The notes under the pieces: generated by a model
The model's input: only the letters and a program-made list of their open reading frames with translations
The model's database searches: none
Told to the model about the DNA's origin: nothing
Source: Planctomycetota bacterium
Lineage (GTDB): Bacteria > Planctomycetota > Phycisphaerae > WQYP01
Length of the DNA stretch: 5,746 bases
Direction: 5' to 3'
Assembly (NCBI GenBank): GCA_021799715.1
Contig: JAJYZY010000142.1
Span: 1 to 5,746 of the forward strand
Shown here: one piece after another, positions 1 through 5,746 of the stretch
Position numbering within the stretch: position 1 is the stretch's first letter
How the letters are laid out: each line of letters starts with the position of its first letter
Translations under genes and position numbers: made by a program

Positions 1-53
1 ACGATTATGCTGGTGCAGGTGTCTTATGTCCATGCAACCGCTGTGTTCCGTCC

Positions 54-126
54 TTTTTTTTACGATGCGAGCCGATCAGGGGCGTCGTTGCGTGCTGAGC
101 GAGTGCGACGTTTCGTACTATCGGCT
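54..126. other. Upstream non-coding region with T8 tract and nested inverted repeat
   Basis: No gene is supported in the first 202 bases. A run of eight T (54-61) follows an imperfect hairpin (GGTGCAGG at 12-19 against CCATGCAACC at 30-39, with two single-A bulges). The 14-base gap between them is too long for a standard intrinsic terminator. Further on, AGCCGAT (70-76) is the exact reverse complement of ATCGGCT (120-126), and inside it CGTCG (83-87) pairs with CGACG (106-110). This gives a nested stem ending just before the candidate -35 element. It could be an operator, a cruciform or the remnant of an upstream gene's 3' end. Function unknown. Confidence 0.35.
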
Positions 127-128
127 GA

Positions 129-157
129 TTAACGGTGCATCTAAAATGAACCGTTTC
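129..157 (+). promoter_or_regulatory. Candidate sigma-70-type promoter for the RDD gene
   Basis: A -35-like TTAACG (129-134, 4 of 6 to TTGACA) and a -10-like TAAAAT (152-157, 5 of 6 to TATAAT) are separated by exactly 17 bases. Transcription would start near 164 and give a leader of about 39 bases. The octamer CTAAAATG recurs at 190-197, so a second -10-like TAAAAT lies at 191-196, only 6 bases before the start codon. It lacks a well-spaced -35; if used, the mRNA would be nearly leaderless. Seen by eye only. Confidence 0.4.
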
Positions 158-202
158 TTATGTTGAGTCGCGAAGTTTGCCCGTCAGCCCTAAAATGCCG
201 TT

Positions 203-2152
203 ATGAAGAACTCGTTGGCTACCATTGGTTTATTCCGAAGCGTCTTTCTTGTGGCGATCATGGCCTTTTTTGTGTCATCGGCACGCGTGGTTGTTTTCGC
301 CAAGGCCGTTGAGCCGTCCGCCCCAAAAGGTCCTTCCATGCCGCGACTTATCGCCTTGCCGCGGTTAATTGCCGCAGGCAGCAAAGATCGGTTATGGCTG
401 ACGGTTCCGTCCAAGTCAATCAAGCCGCAGTCGGGTCCGCAATTTACGCTCTTGTCCCATACCCTCAACGCCCGCAACGGCAATGCCGCACTGTGGCGGC
501 AGGTCTCCATGGGCGCGTTTACCGGTTATCCCGTTTGTGCCCTGGCGGTTGAAAATCCGGCCGGTGGAGCCATGAAACAGGGCGTTTACCTTTTTTTTCA
601 AAATAATTATGGAGTGTGTTTCGGGCTTAAAGAATCCATAAGTTTGCCATCGATGAACGGGGACTTGTTTCCTGTTTCCGTAGCGGGTGACAATGGTAAC
701 GTGTATCTTCTGGCGTATGGCACCGTGGCCGGCAATAACAACCGCGTCATATCGCCCGTTCGCAAATTAATGTCACATCTGGATGCTCTGTCCAGTGAGA
801 TGATGGCAACTCCCAGCACATCGGCGGTCCATTCAGCGGGTTCGCCGACAACGTTGAAAAATAAACAAACTGGCACTACCGCCGGCCGCGGGGTGCCGAT
901 GGCTGTTATGCGGAAAACAGCGGTGAGCGTGACCACCGTGGCGGCCAAAGCTTCGGCGGTGCCGGAAATAGCCACGGTCAAAGTTGCCGCGCCGGCGCAA
1001 GCTTCCGGTCCACGTATGACAGCGCCTATGCCCGCGTGGCATTTACTGCGGCTGCGGGACAATCGCTGGAGCGAACTGCCGGCACCGGTGTTGCCCGCGC
1101 ATATCTCCAATTCCCTGATCCTGGGCCGCATCGTTCTGATGGCGATTGACAAACGCTTGGTGCTATTTCAATTGACCTCCGGCAATGCGCTGGCCGGCCA
1201 ATCTTTTGATACGCAGCTTGCTGCAAGCGTCTGGAAGTCCATGCCGACCGTGCTTCTGCCGCACCCGGCGCATCTAATTCTGGGTGTTCCGTTTCGCCGA
1301 CGGGGTGTGCTGGCATGGGCATCATCCGGCGGCGCGGGTAGAACCGATGTCAATGGCCTGTTGGTGGGGTTCTCGGATCATGGACGTATTGAACTTACCC
1401 GCTGGCAAAAGCCGCTGGTTTCCGCTTCTGTCGCCAGCGCTGCCGGTGATATTGCCATGGGGCGCGACGGCGATTGTTTTTCCATTTTCCTGCGTGGAGC
1501 AAAACTCACGCAGTACACATTTAACCTTTCCCCCCGGTTGCTGCAGGGACCGGAGCCTATTGTTCCATTGGCAAACGTAACCCAGGTTCCCGGTGATTAT
1601 GAACGGTTGATTCTCGCGGCACTGATTGTGCTTCTCGCCCTATCCGTGTGGCGGCGCAAGGAACCATTCGGCTCGCTCAAGGTAAGCTCGCAATTTCAGG
1701 TCGCCCGCCTGTACCGCCGCTTTGGTGCCGCTGGAATTGATCTGGCCGTTGCGGCGGTAGTAATCATGCTGGTGTTTCATCTATATTCCCGGCAGGATTG
1801 GGTAAAAATTGCCGCGGCCTCCCTGGACTTGTTGTTTAATCCACAAAATCTCTTAAAAGCACCGCAGTTTCTCTGGCTCCTGGCCATTTACGAGATTCAC
1901 GTCACCGTTGCGGAGCTGATTTTTGCCCGATCTCTGGGCAAGTGGATTCTGGGACTGCGTGTTGTGGATATGTCCGGGCAAAGGCCTGGATTCGTACCGT
2001 TGCTGACGCGGAATTTATTCCGTATACCCGAACTCATTGCCATTGTCGTGCTGGTATTTATGTTCGTATCAACGGATCGCCAGCGGATTGGTGATATTCT
2101 CGCGCGGACCGTGGTGGTGCAGGATATGAACGACCCGGAAAAAAAAATGTGA
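203..2152 (+). CDS. RDD-family membrane protein with large extracytoplasmic N-terminal region
   Basis: The protein has 649 residues. Residues 9-34 form a signal-anchor-like hydrophobic stretch. Residues 35-465 look extracytoplasmic: short beta-rich strands with repeated W/L patterns (propeller-like by impression only), split by a low-complexity Ala/Thr/Ser/Val/Pro linker at about 200-277. A transmembrane segment (470-483) leads into the C-terminal RDD domain (about 498-642). The domain has three membrane segments (about 512-527, 556-574, 608-622) and the family signatures RRFGAAGID (505-513), SLGKWILGLRVVD (577-589) and RIGDILARTVVV (628-639). RDD proteins are poorly understood; some have been linked to ion transport, but nothing here shows a substrate. 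The ATG at 203 is chosen because it precedes the hydrophobic stretch, although no Shine-Dalgarno site is visible. The gene ends in an A9 tract (2139-2147) just before the TGA. The RDD assignment is firm; the role of the N-terminal region is unknown. Confidence 0.85.
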   Translation: MKNSLATIGLFRSVFLVAIMAFFVSSARVVVFAKAVEPSAPKGPSMPRLIALPRLIAAGSKDRLWLTVPSKSIKPQSGPQFTLLSHTLNARNGNAALWRQVSMGAFTGYPVCALAVENPAGGAMKQGVYLFFQNNYGVCFGLKESISLPSMNGDLFPVSVAGDNGNVYLLAYGTVAGNNNRVISPVRKLMSHLDALSSEMMATPSTSAVHSAGSPTTLKNKQTGTTAGRGVPMAVMRKTAVSVTTVAAKASAVPEIATVKVAAPAQASGPRMTAPMPAWHLLRLRDNRWSELPAPVLPAHISNSLILGRIVLMAIDKRLVLFQLTSGNALAGQSFDTQLAASVWKSMPTVLLPHPAHLILGVPFRRRGVLAWASSGGAGRTDVNGLLVGFSDHGRIELTRWQKPLVSASVASAAGDIAMGRDGDCFSIFLRGAKLTQYTFNLSPRLLQGPEPIVPLANVTQVPGDYERLILAALIVLLALSVWRRKEPFGSLKVSSQFQVARLYRRFGAAGIDLAVAAVVIMLVFHLYSRQDWVKIAAASLDLLFNPQNLLKAPQFLWLLAIYEIHVTVAELIFARSLGKWILGLRVVDMSGQRPGFVPLLTRNLFRIPELIAIVVLVFMFVSTDRQRIGDILARTVVVQDMNDPEKKM

Positions 2153-2174
2153 ACCAGCGGCGGAGACCTTTGCG

Positions 2175-2246
2175 ATGAGGATAAAAAACCTGGTTTTCTT
2201 CGGTGGCTGCCTGGTCTGGCCGCGCAAGCCATGGCGGTGCGATTAA
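2175..2246 (+). CDS. Possible 23-residue small protein or leader peptide
   Basis: An ATG at 2175 is preceded by GGAGA (2162-2166) with an 8-base spacer, the best ribosome binding site in the window. The 23-codon frame ends at TAA 2244-2246. The peptide has a basic start (MRIK), a hydrophobic core with FFGGC, which loosely resembles a lipobox, and a basic tail. It begins 22 bases after the RDD stop codon. It is also in the frame reached if one A is lost from the A9 tract at the end of the RDD gene. A frame this short arises easily by chance, so this is only a candidate. It could be a small membrane peptide, a translational leader or a displaced C-terminus of the RDD protein. Confidence 0.25.
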   Translation: MRIKNLVFFGGCLVWPRKPWRCD

Positions 2247-2291
2247 TGCCGCTTATTTTCGTTTGAAGCGTGCCGCAGGCCGGGTCCGCCG

Positions 2292-2305
2292 CCGGTGATG
2301 ACCGG
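2292..2305 (+). other. Short hairpin upstream of the mazG-like gene
   Basis: CCGGT (2292-2296) and ACCGG (2301-2305) form a perfect 5-bp stem with a GATG loop, ending 18 bases before the ribosome binding site of the mazG-like gene. No T tract follows, so it is not an intrinsic terminator. It could stabilise the mRNA 5' end or be chance in GC-rich sequence. The rest of the 2247-2338 gap shows no convincing promoter. Confidence 0.25.
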
Positions 2306-2323
2306 TCTCGGGGAATAATGAAG

Positions 2324-2329
2324 AAAGGT
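2324..2329 (+). promoter_or_regulatory. Ribosome binding site deciding the mazG-like start
   Basis: AAAGGT lies 9 bases before the ATG at 2339. The other in-frame starts are worse. The ATG at 2318 has a GGGGA only about 3 bases upstream, and the GTG at 2270 would add a non-conserved-looking extension. The conserved MazG fold begins at TIEQFQ, right after the 2339 start. Confidence 0.5.
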
Positions 2330-2338
2330 AAAACAGCG

Positions 2339-2620
2339 ATGTCCCAACCAATGACAATTGAACAATTTCAAAATCATATTCGTGATAAATATTCCGCCCG
2401 TGATATACAACGTGGTTCCGCGCCGACATTCATGTGGCTGATCGAGGAAGTCGGCGAGTTGGCGACGGCACTGCAAGGCGATGATCGGAACAATCAGGAG
2501 GAGGAATTTGCGGATGTTGTGGCATGGCTGTGCACATTGGCCAATATCCACGGAATCAACCTTACCGCCGCGATAGAGAAAAAATATTTTCAATCCGGCG
2601 GCCCGCGCGGCTTTAAATGA
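2339..2620 (+). CDS. MazG-like nucleotide pyrophosphohydrolase
   Basis: This 93-residue protein is a compact all-alpha NTP pyrophosphohydrolase of the MazG superfamily. Such enzymes hydrolyse nucleoside triphosphates to monophosphate and pyrophosphate, either cleaning non-canonical nucleotides from the pool or lowering alarmone/NTP levels; the substrate cannot be told from sequence. The metal-binding motif is intact: EEVGE at 36-40 (E36, E37, E40) and E56-x-x-D59 in EEEFADVVAWL. The length fits single-domain MazG-like proteins that act as dimers or tetramers in the cytoplasm. In many homologues I remember, the C-terminus carries a CPxC-type zinc knuckle after the KY motif. Here the tail reads GGPRGF (87-92), with glycines where those cysteines would sit. 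The last 31 bp overlap the 3' end of the opposing membrane-protein gene. Family assignment is strong; the physiological role is open. Confidence 0.85.
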   Translation: MSQPMTIEQFQNHIRDKYSARDIQRGSAPTFMWLIEEVGELATALQGDDRNNQEEEFADVVAWLCTLANIHGINLTAAIEKKYFQSGGPRGFK

Positions 2621-4380
2621 TGCGTCCCGCTTTCCGGCAGAGAAAACACTGGAACTGACGCGGGGTATGAAGTTGCCGTTGCACCGGGATGAATTCGTGC
2701 CCGGGCGTGGACTGGCCAGCGCGACGTTTTTGCGGCGTTTTGCCAATGGTGCTTTCTTATCCAAATTGAAAAATATTTTCCCCGCCACAACAATCTGAAA
2801 TGGCGGCGGGCCGAGGCGAAGGCCGGATTTACCCACAAGCCGAATTTTCCATAACCGCTCCGCACGACGATGTAATGTGCGGTCAGTGCCTCGCTTTTGA
2901 GTCGCCGCATTTCGATGGCGGTGGGAATTCCGGGTTCCGGAAACCAGCTTAGCGGCATAAACATGCCCTTGGGCATCCATGGCAGATAGCCATTGGAGAG
3001 TATTAATGTACGGCGCCCCCGCACTTTTTGCGCTACATAGCGCCATTGGGCAGCCTGCTGCGGGTAAGCCCAGAGATAGCCGGTTTGAGCGCTCCGCACT
3101 TTACCGTGCCAGCACCAAAAGGTAATGCCGGTGCTGCGGGCCTGACTGCAAACCGCCAGTATTCCCAGCACCGCCGCCATTTGTACCTGCCGGGCATGGC
3201 AGCGGCTGATCACCAGGGCCGTGAACAACACGGGCAGATACGAATAGTATTCCCAGGAATATTTCCAGCCATAAAATCCCAGCACAAAAGTTATATGCAT
3301 CAGGGCAATGCAAAGCGCTGTTTCCCGCAATCTACCGATGCCAGGAACCCAACGGGGGGTCCGGCCGTCAATTTTCGTTGCGTGCGATCGCTTCAGGCCG
3401 ATATGTTTCACGCCTTGGGTGCCAACCAGCAGTACCCATATTAACAGCGCGGTCATCACCAGCCAGATTCCAGCCGGGGTGATGATATAGTAATACCATG
3501 GATGAAACGCGGGCGACCAGAATTGTAAACCGCTGCCGGAGAAAAAGCCGAAATGCGTATCCTTGTAGGTTCGCATCCCGGTGATCGGAACAATTGTCAG
3601 CAGCAGGGATCTGACACCAAAACGCCAGATCATCGCGGCAGCCATCAGCAGTCCGGTTGCCATTGCCGGGGCCGTGCGCCGCAACAACCCGGAAATGTTG
3701 CGCTCATGGCCGTACCAGTCCACAATTGTCGAGATAACCAGCAGCAGCCCGTAAACATAGGCCATGGATGGTTTAACAAATACACATGCGGTGCAAATTG
3801 CCAACGCCCGCTCCCGTCGTCCCGAGGCCTGTTCCGCAATGGCCCACAGCAGCAGCAGGGCCTCCAGCGGGTGGGTAAGCGTGAGATAACTTGGCATGAC
3901 GGCGACGGGCAACGCAAGAAATAAAAACCACAGGGCCGGTCGTGTCAGTTTCATCGCCACAGCAAAACGGGCGATCGCCACGGCCATAAGCACTTCCATG
4001 ATGGCCGTCATGATTAAAAAGGCTGCGGGAGTCCGGCCCAACAGGGCAAAACCCCAATGCGCGACGATCAGGCTGGCCAGGCCATGGGTATAGCCAAAGT
4101 CGATCCCCGGTTTCATTCCCATGGAAATCAGCAGATCGCCCTTTAATGCGGTGCCCGGATCAAAGAAAGAAAATAATGTCCAGCCGGCGATCCGGGGCAA
4201 CTGCCAAATCTGCAACAGCAGCAGCAACACCGCCAGACCCGCGGCCAGCGTCCGGACTTTGCGCCGGGAGTCCGGAGCCAAGGCATGGATGGTGTCACGC
4301 GATTTTTCAGCGGCACGCGAACTTGAATGTAGCGAAACCATTTTCATATCGGGAATTCTAACGGAAATATCGGCACGCAT
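2590..4380 (-). CDS. Polytopic membrane protein, GT-C-like glycosyltransferase
   Basis: The 596-residue protein has many hydrophobic segments, roughly at 44-58, 100-124, 126-143, 149-166, 172-183, 192-220, 237-251, 256-266, 296-319, 354-371, 379-392 and 399-411, followed by a mostly soluble tail of about 180 residues. The first loop has FFDPG (72-76) and a GD...GMKPGIDFGY stretch (81-97). Acidic residues in the first periplasmic loop (D74, D82, D94) and a later KP (203-204) match the layout of GT-C enzymes, which move sugars from polyprenyl-phosphate donors on the outer membrane face. No acceptor or donor can be inferred, and no glycan genes flank it. Aromatic clusters (HPWYYY at 293-298; WKYSWEYYSY at 372-381) are typical of such loops. 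Starts at M12 or M14 are possible, since none has a clear ribosome binding site. The last roughly 45 residues look non-conserved and run into the mazG-like gene. Transport or another membrane role cannot be excluded. Confidence 0.7.
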   Translation of the reverse strand: MRADISVRIPDMKMVSLHSSSRAAEKSRDTIHALAPDSRRKVRTLAAGLAVLLLLLQIWQLPRIAGWTLFSFFDPGTALKGDLLISMGMKPGIDFGYTHGLASLIVAHWGFALLGRTPAAFLIMTAIMEVLMAVAIARFAVAMKLTRPALWFLFLALPVAVMPSYLTLTHPLEALLLLWAIAEQASGRRERALAICTACVFVKPSMAYVYGLLLVISTIVDWYGHERNISGLLRRTAPAMATGLLMAAAMIWRFGVRSLLLTIVPITGMRTYKDTHFGFFSGSGLQFWSPAFHPWYYYIITPAGIWLVMTALLIWVLLVGTQGVKHIGLKRSHATKIDGRTPRWVPGIGRLRETALCIALMHITFVLGFYGWKYSWEYYSYLPVLFTALVISRCHARQVQMAAVLGILAVCSQARSTGITFWCWHGKVRSAQTGYLWAYPQQAAQWRYVAQKVRGRRTLILSNGYLPWMPKGMFMPLSWFPEPGIPTAIEMRRLKSEALTAHYIVVRSGYGKFGLWVNPAFASARRHFRLLWRGKYFSIWIRKHHWQNAAKTSRWPVHARARIHPGATATSYPASVPVFSLPESGTHHLKPRGPPD

Positions 4381-4446
4381 GGCCCATGCGCTGCCAAGGC
4401 GGCAACCGCATGACGCGATCAGGGGATAACAAGCGGGCGTGGCAAG

Positions 4447-4574
4447 TTTTCCGGGCAGCCGGCAAAATCGATTGCGTAGATGCCGTCGCCAGTGGGATCG
4501 CCGGGCGTGGAAACACGCACCCCGGAGGCCTGCATGGATTTATTGCCACACCCATTCGGCCGGCCAACGCCGGC
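4447..4574. other. Divergent intergenic region with three CCGG-closed hairpins
   Basis: The 271-base gap between the divergent membrane-protein and helicase genes holds no convincing ORF. It contains three short stems. The first is TTTTCCGG (4447-4454) against CCGG-C-AAAA (4459-4467), with a GCAG loop and one bulged C. The second is CCGG+GCGTG (4501-4509) against CACGC (4514-4518) and CCGG (4522-4525), with a GAAA (GNRA-type) loop and a 3-base bulge. The third is GCCGGC (4559-4564) against GCCGGC (4569-4574), with a CAAC loop. Their starts are 54 and 58 bases apart. They may be a structured RNA, an operator region or chance palindromes in GC-rich DNA. The 9-mer CGGGCGTGG also occurs twice here (4434-4442, 4502-4510). 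Confidence 0.35.
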
Positions 4575-4607
4575 GGTGATTGTGGGGTAGCCGCCGCTCG
4601 GATAGAC

Positions 4608-4638
4608 TTGAACAGATTGACGACGAACGGCACATAAG
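4608..4638 (+). promoter_or_regulatory. Weak candidate promoter for the helicase gene
   Basis: TTGAAC (4608-4613) resembles a -35 and CATAAG (4633-4638) matches 4 of 6 positions of TATAAT, but the spacer is 19 bases. TTGACG (4617-4622) is a better -35 but has no -10 at the right distance. If used, the leader would be only a few bases. No equally good promoter was found for the opposing membrane-protein gene. Confidence 0.2.
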
Positions 4639-4642
4639 AATC

Positions 4643-4647
4643 AGGGA
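4643..4647 (+). promoter_or_regulatory. Ribosome binding site of the helicase gene
   Basis: AGGGA lies only 4 bases before the ATG at 4652, a short but workable spacing. It supports this start, because the next in-frame ATG is at residue 107, inside the helicase core. An out-of-frame ATG overlaps at 4647-4649. Confidence 0.4.
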
Positions 4648-4651
4648 TGCG

Positions 4652-5746
4652 ATGGAAAACCCCACCATCATAACCTCATACCACGCCAAGTATTTTGCTC
4701 ACGAGCTGACCAAACGGTGCTCGTCAGACAACATCGAAAAACTCGCTGGAGCGCTGGTTGATGCCCAAGTGGACCTCAATCCCCATCAGGTTGATGCGGC
4801 CCTTTTTGCTTTCCACTCCCCGTTGTCCAAAGGAGCGATCCTGGCGGATGAGGTTGGGCTGGGCAAAACCATTGAGGCCGGATTGGTTCTGTCGCAAAAA
4901 TGGGCCCAACGCCAGCGGCGTATACTCATTATCACACCGGCCAACCTGCGCAAACAATGGTATCAGGAAATGCGGGAGAAATTCTCCCTCCCGTGCGCCA
5001 TACTGGAAACCCGTTCCTATAACGAAGCGATTAAACAAGGCCGCTTTCGTCCGTTCGAGATTCCTGAAGCCATGCTCATCTGCTCGTATCAGTTCGCCTG
5101 TGCCAAAGCCGGCGACATCCATGCGATCTGCTGGGATCTGGTGGTTATTGATGAGGCGCACCGGCTGCGCAATGTCTACAAGCCCGGCAATATCATCGCC
5201 AATACCCTCAAACAAGCTCTTGCCGACGTGCCAAAACTCCTGCTCACGGCCACGCCGCTGCAAAATTCACTCATGGAACTTTATGGCTTGGTCAGTTTTA
5301 TCGATCCTTATGCTTTTGGTGATCCAAAAAGCTTCCGCGAGCAGTATTCCAATCTCGACGGCCCCGATGCGTTCAATATGCTCAAAGCCCGGATCAAACC
5401 CTTCTGCCGGCGCACCCTCCGCCGGCAGGTGACCAGCTACATCCCTTACACCAAACGGCACCCCATGTTGCAGGAATTTACACCGGATGAAAGCGAAGAT
5501 CGGCTTTACAACTTGGTGTCGGAATATTTGCAGCGTGATAACCTCCAGGCTCTGCCTGCCGGCCAGCGATCCCTGATGACACTGGTGCTGCGTAAATTAC
5601 TCGCCTCATCCAGTTTCGCTATCGCCGGTGCCCTGGATACCCTCATTGGCCGGATGAAGGCAAAATTAACCATCAGCGAACCCGCCGAGGCTCTGTCCGA
5701 CCAACTTGAGGGCGATTATGAAGCATTGAATGAAACCGCCGAGGAA
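4652..5746 (+). CDS. SNF2-type DEAD/DEAH helicase, N-terminal part (cut by window end)
   Basis: The frame is open for 365 codons to the last base with no stop. It encodes the first RecA-like domain of a superfamily 2 SNF2 ATPase: a Q-motif-like LNPHQ (42-46), Walker A ADEVGLGKT (65-73), motif Ia ITPANLRKQW (94-103), the DEAH box (167-170), motif III TATPLQN (199-205) and the SNF2 'RRT' segment KPFCRRTLRRQV (249-260). The second RecA domain (motifs IV-VI) should follow outside the window; relatives are, from memory, about 1,000 residues. Such proteins use ATP to translocate on double-stranded DNA. The N-terminus (ITSYHAKYFAHELTKR, 7-22) and the region SEYLQRDNLQALPAGQRS match a subfamily I recall from restriction-modification-like defence cassettes with a DNA methyltransferase, a DUF4391 protein and a Res-like subunit. 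A defence role is inferred, not shown here. All catalytic motifs present look intact. Confidence 0.9.
   Translation, partial: MENPTIITSYHAKYFAHELTKRCSSDNIEKLAGALVDAQVDLNPHQVDAALFAFHSPLSKGAILADEVGLGKTIEAGLVLSQKWAQRQRRILIITPANLRKQWYQEMREKFSLPCAILETRSYNEAIKQGRFRPFEIPEAMLICSYQFACAKAGDIHAICWDLVVIDEAHRLRNVYKPGNIIANTLKQALADVPKLLLTATPLQNSLMELYGLVSFIDPYAFGDPKSFREQYSNLDGPDAFNMLKARIKPFCRRTLRRQVTSYIPYTKRHPMLQEFTPDESEDRLYNLVSEYLQRDNLQALPAGQRSLMTLVLRKLLASSSFAIAGALDTLIGRMKAKLTISEPAEALSDQLEGDYEALNETAEE

Noticed and set aside
12..61. Hairpin plus T8 as a terminator of an upstream gene
   Set aside because: A 14-base gap separates the stem from the T tract, and the stem has two bulges; noted only as part of the upstream region.
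26..166. 46-codon plus-strand ORF, open from the window start in the same frame
   Set aside because: The Cys-rich translation has no recognisable pattern, and it crosses the T8 tract and the candidate promoter. Probably chance.
2233..2259. GCGG/CCGC hairpin followed by TTATTTT as an intrinsic terminator
   Set aside because: The stem is only 4 bp with an 11-base loop and the T tract is interrupted; too weak to call.
2243..3046. 267-codon minus-strand ORF
   Set aside because: It overlaps the mazG-like and membrane-protein genes in another frame, and its Arg/Cys-rich translation lacks any domain pattern.
3736..4230. Recurrent CAGCAGCAG triplets on the plus strand
   Set aside because: They are leucine CTG codons of membrane helices in the minus-strand gene, not a repeat element.
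4386..4637. 83-codon plus-strand ORF between the divergent genes
   Set aside because: No ribosome binding site and no recognisable domain. It ends 15 bases before the helicase start and runs through all three hairpins.
4758..5432. 224-codon plus-strand ORF, and a 179-codon minus-strand ORF at 4724-5263
   Set aside because: Both lie inside the helicase frame, which carries all the SF2 motifs; these are out-of-frame shadows.

Overview
The window looks like a moderately GC-rich bacterial chromosome segment. Two things suggest Planctomycetota (Phycisphaerae-like) or a relative: the 649-residue RDD membrane protein starts without a visible Shine-Dalgarno site, and the short MazG protein resembles, as I remember them, MazG proteins of that phylum. 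This placement is weak, because there is no rRNA or marker gene and no search was possible. I see no tRNA, rRNA, insertion sequence, integrase or CRISPR array.

Layout: (1) Bases 1-202 are a non-coding lead-in with a T8 tract, a nested inverted repeat (70-126) and a plausible sigma-70-type promoter (129-157). (2) Bases 203-2152, plus strand, encode a secreted or membrane-anchored RDD-family protein with a large N-terminal domain I cannot identify. (3) Bases 2153-2338 are a gap with a possible 23-codon ORF that has a good ribosome binding site, and a short hairpin. (4) Bases 2339-2620, plus strand, encode a compact MazG-type nucleotide pyrophosphohydrolase. (5) Bases 2590-4380, minus strand, encode a polytopic GT-C-like membrane protein that overlaps the mazG-like gene tail to tail by 31 bp. 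(6) Bases 4381-4651 are a divergent intergenic region with three short CCGG-closed hairpins. (7) From 4652 to the window end, plus strand, is the N-terminal part (365 codons, no stop) of a SNF2-type helicase.

The first three main genes look like ordinary chromosomal genes with no obvious shared pathway. The helicase is different. Its subfamily is, from memory, often found in mobile restriction-modification-like defence cassettes with a DNA methyltransferase, a small DUF4391 protein and a type III Res-like helicase-nuclease. The divergent region at 4381-4651 may therefore be the edge of a defence island whose remaining genes lie beyond the right end. That is an inference from family knowledge; no partner gene is visible here.
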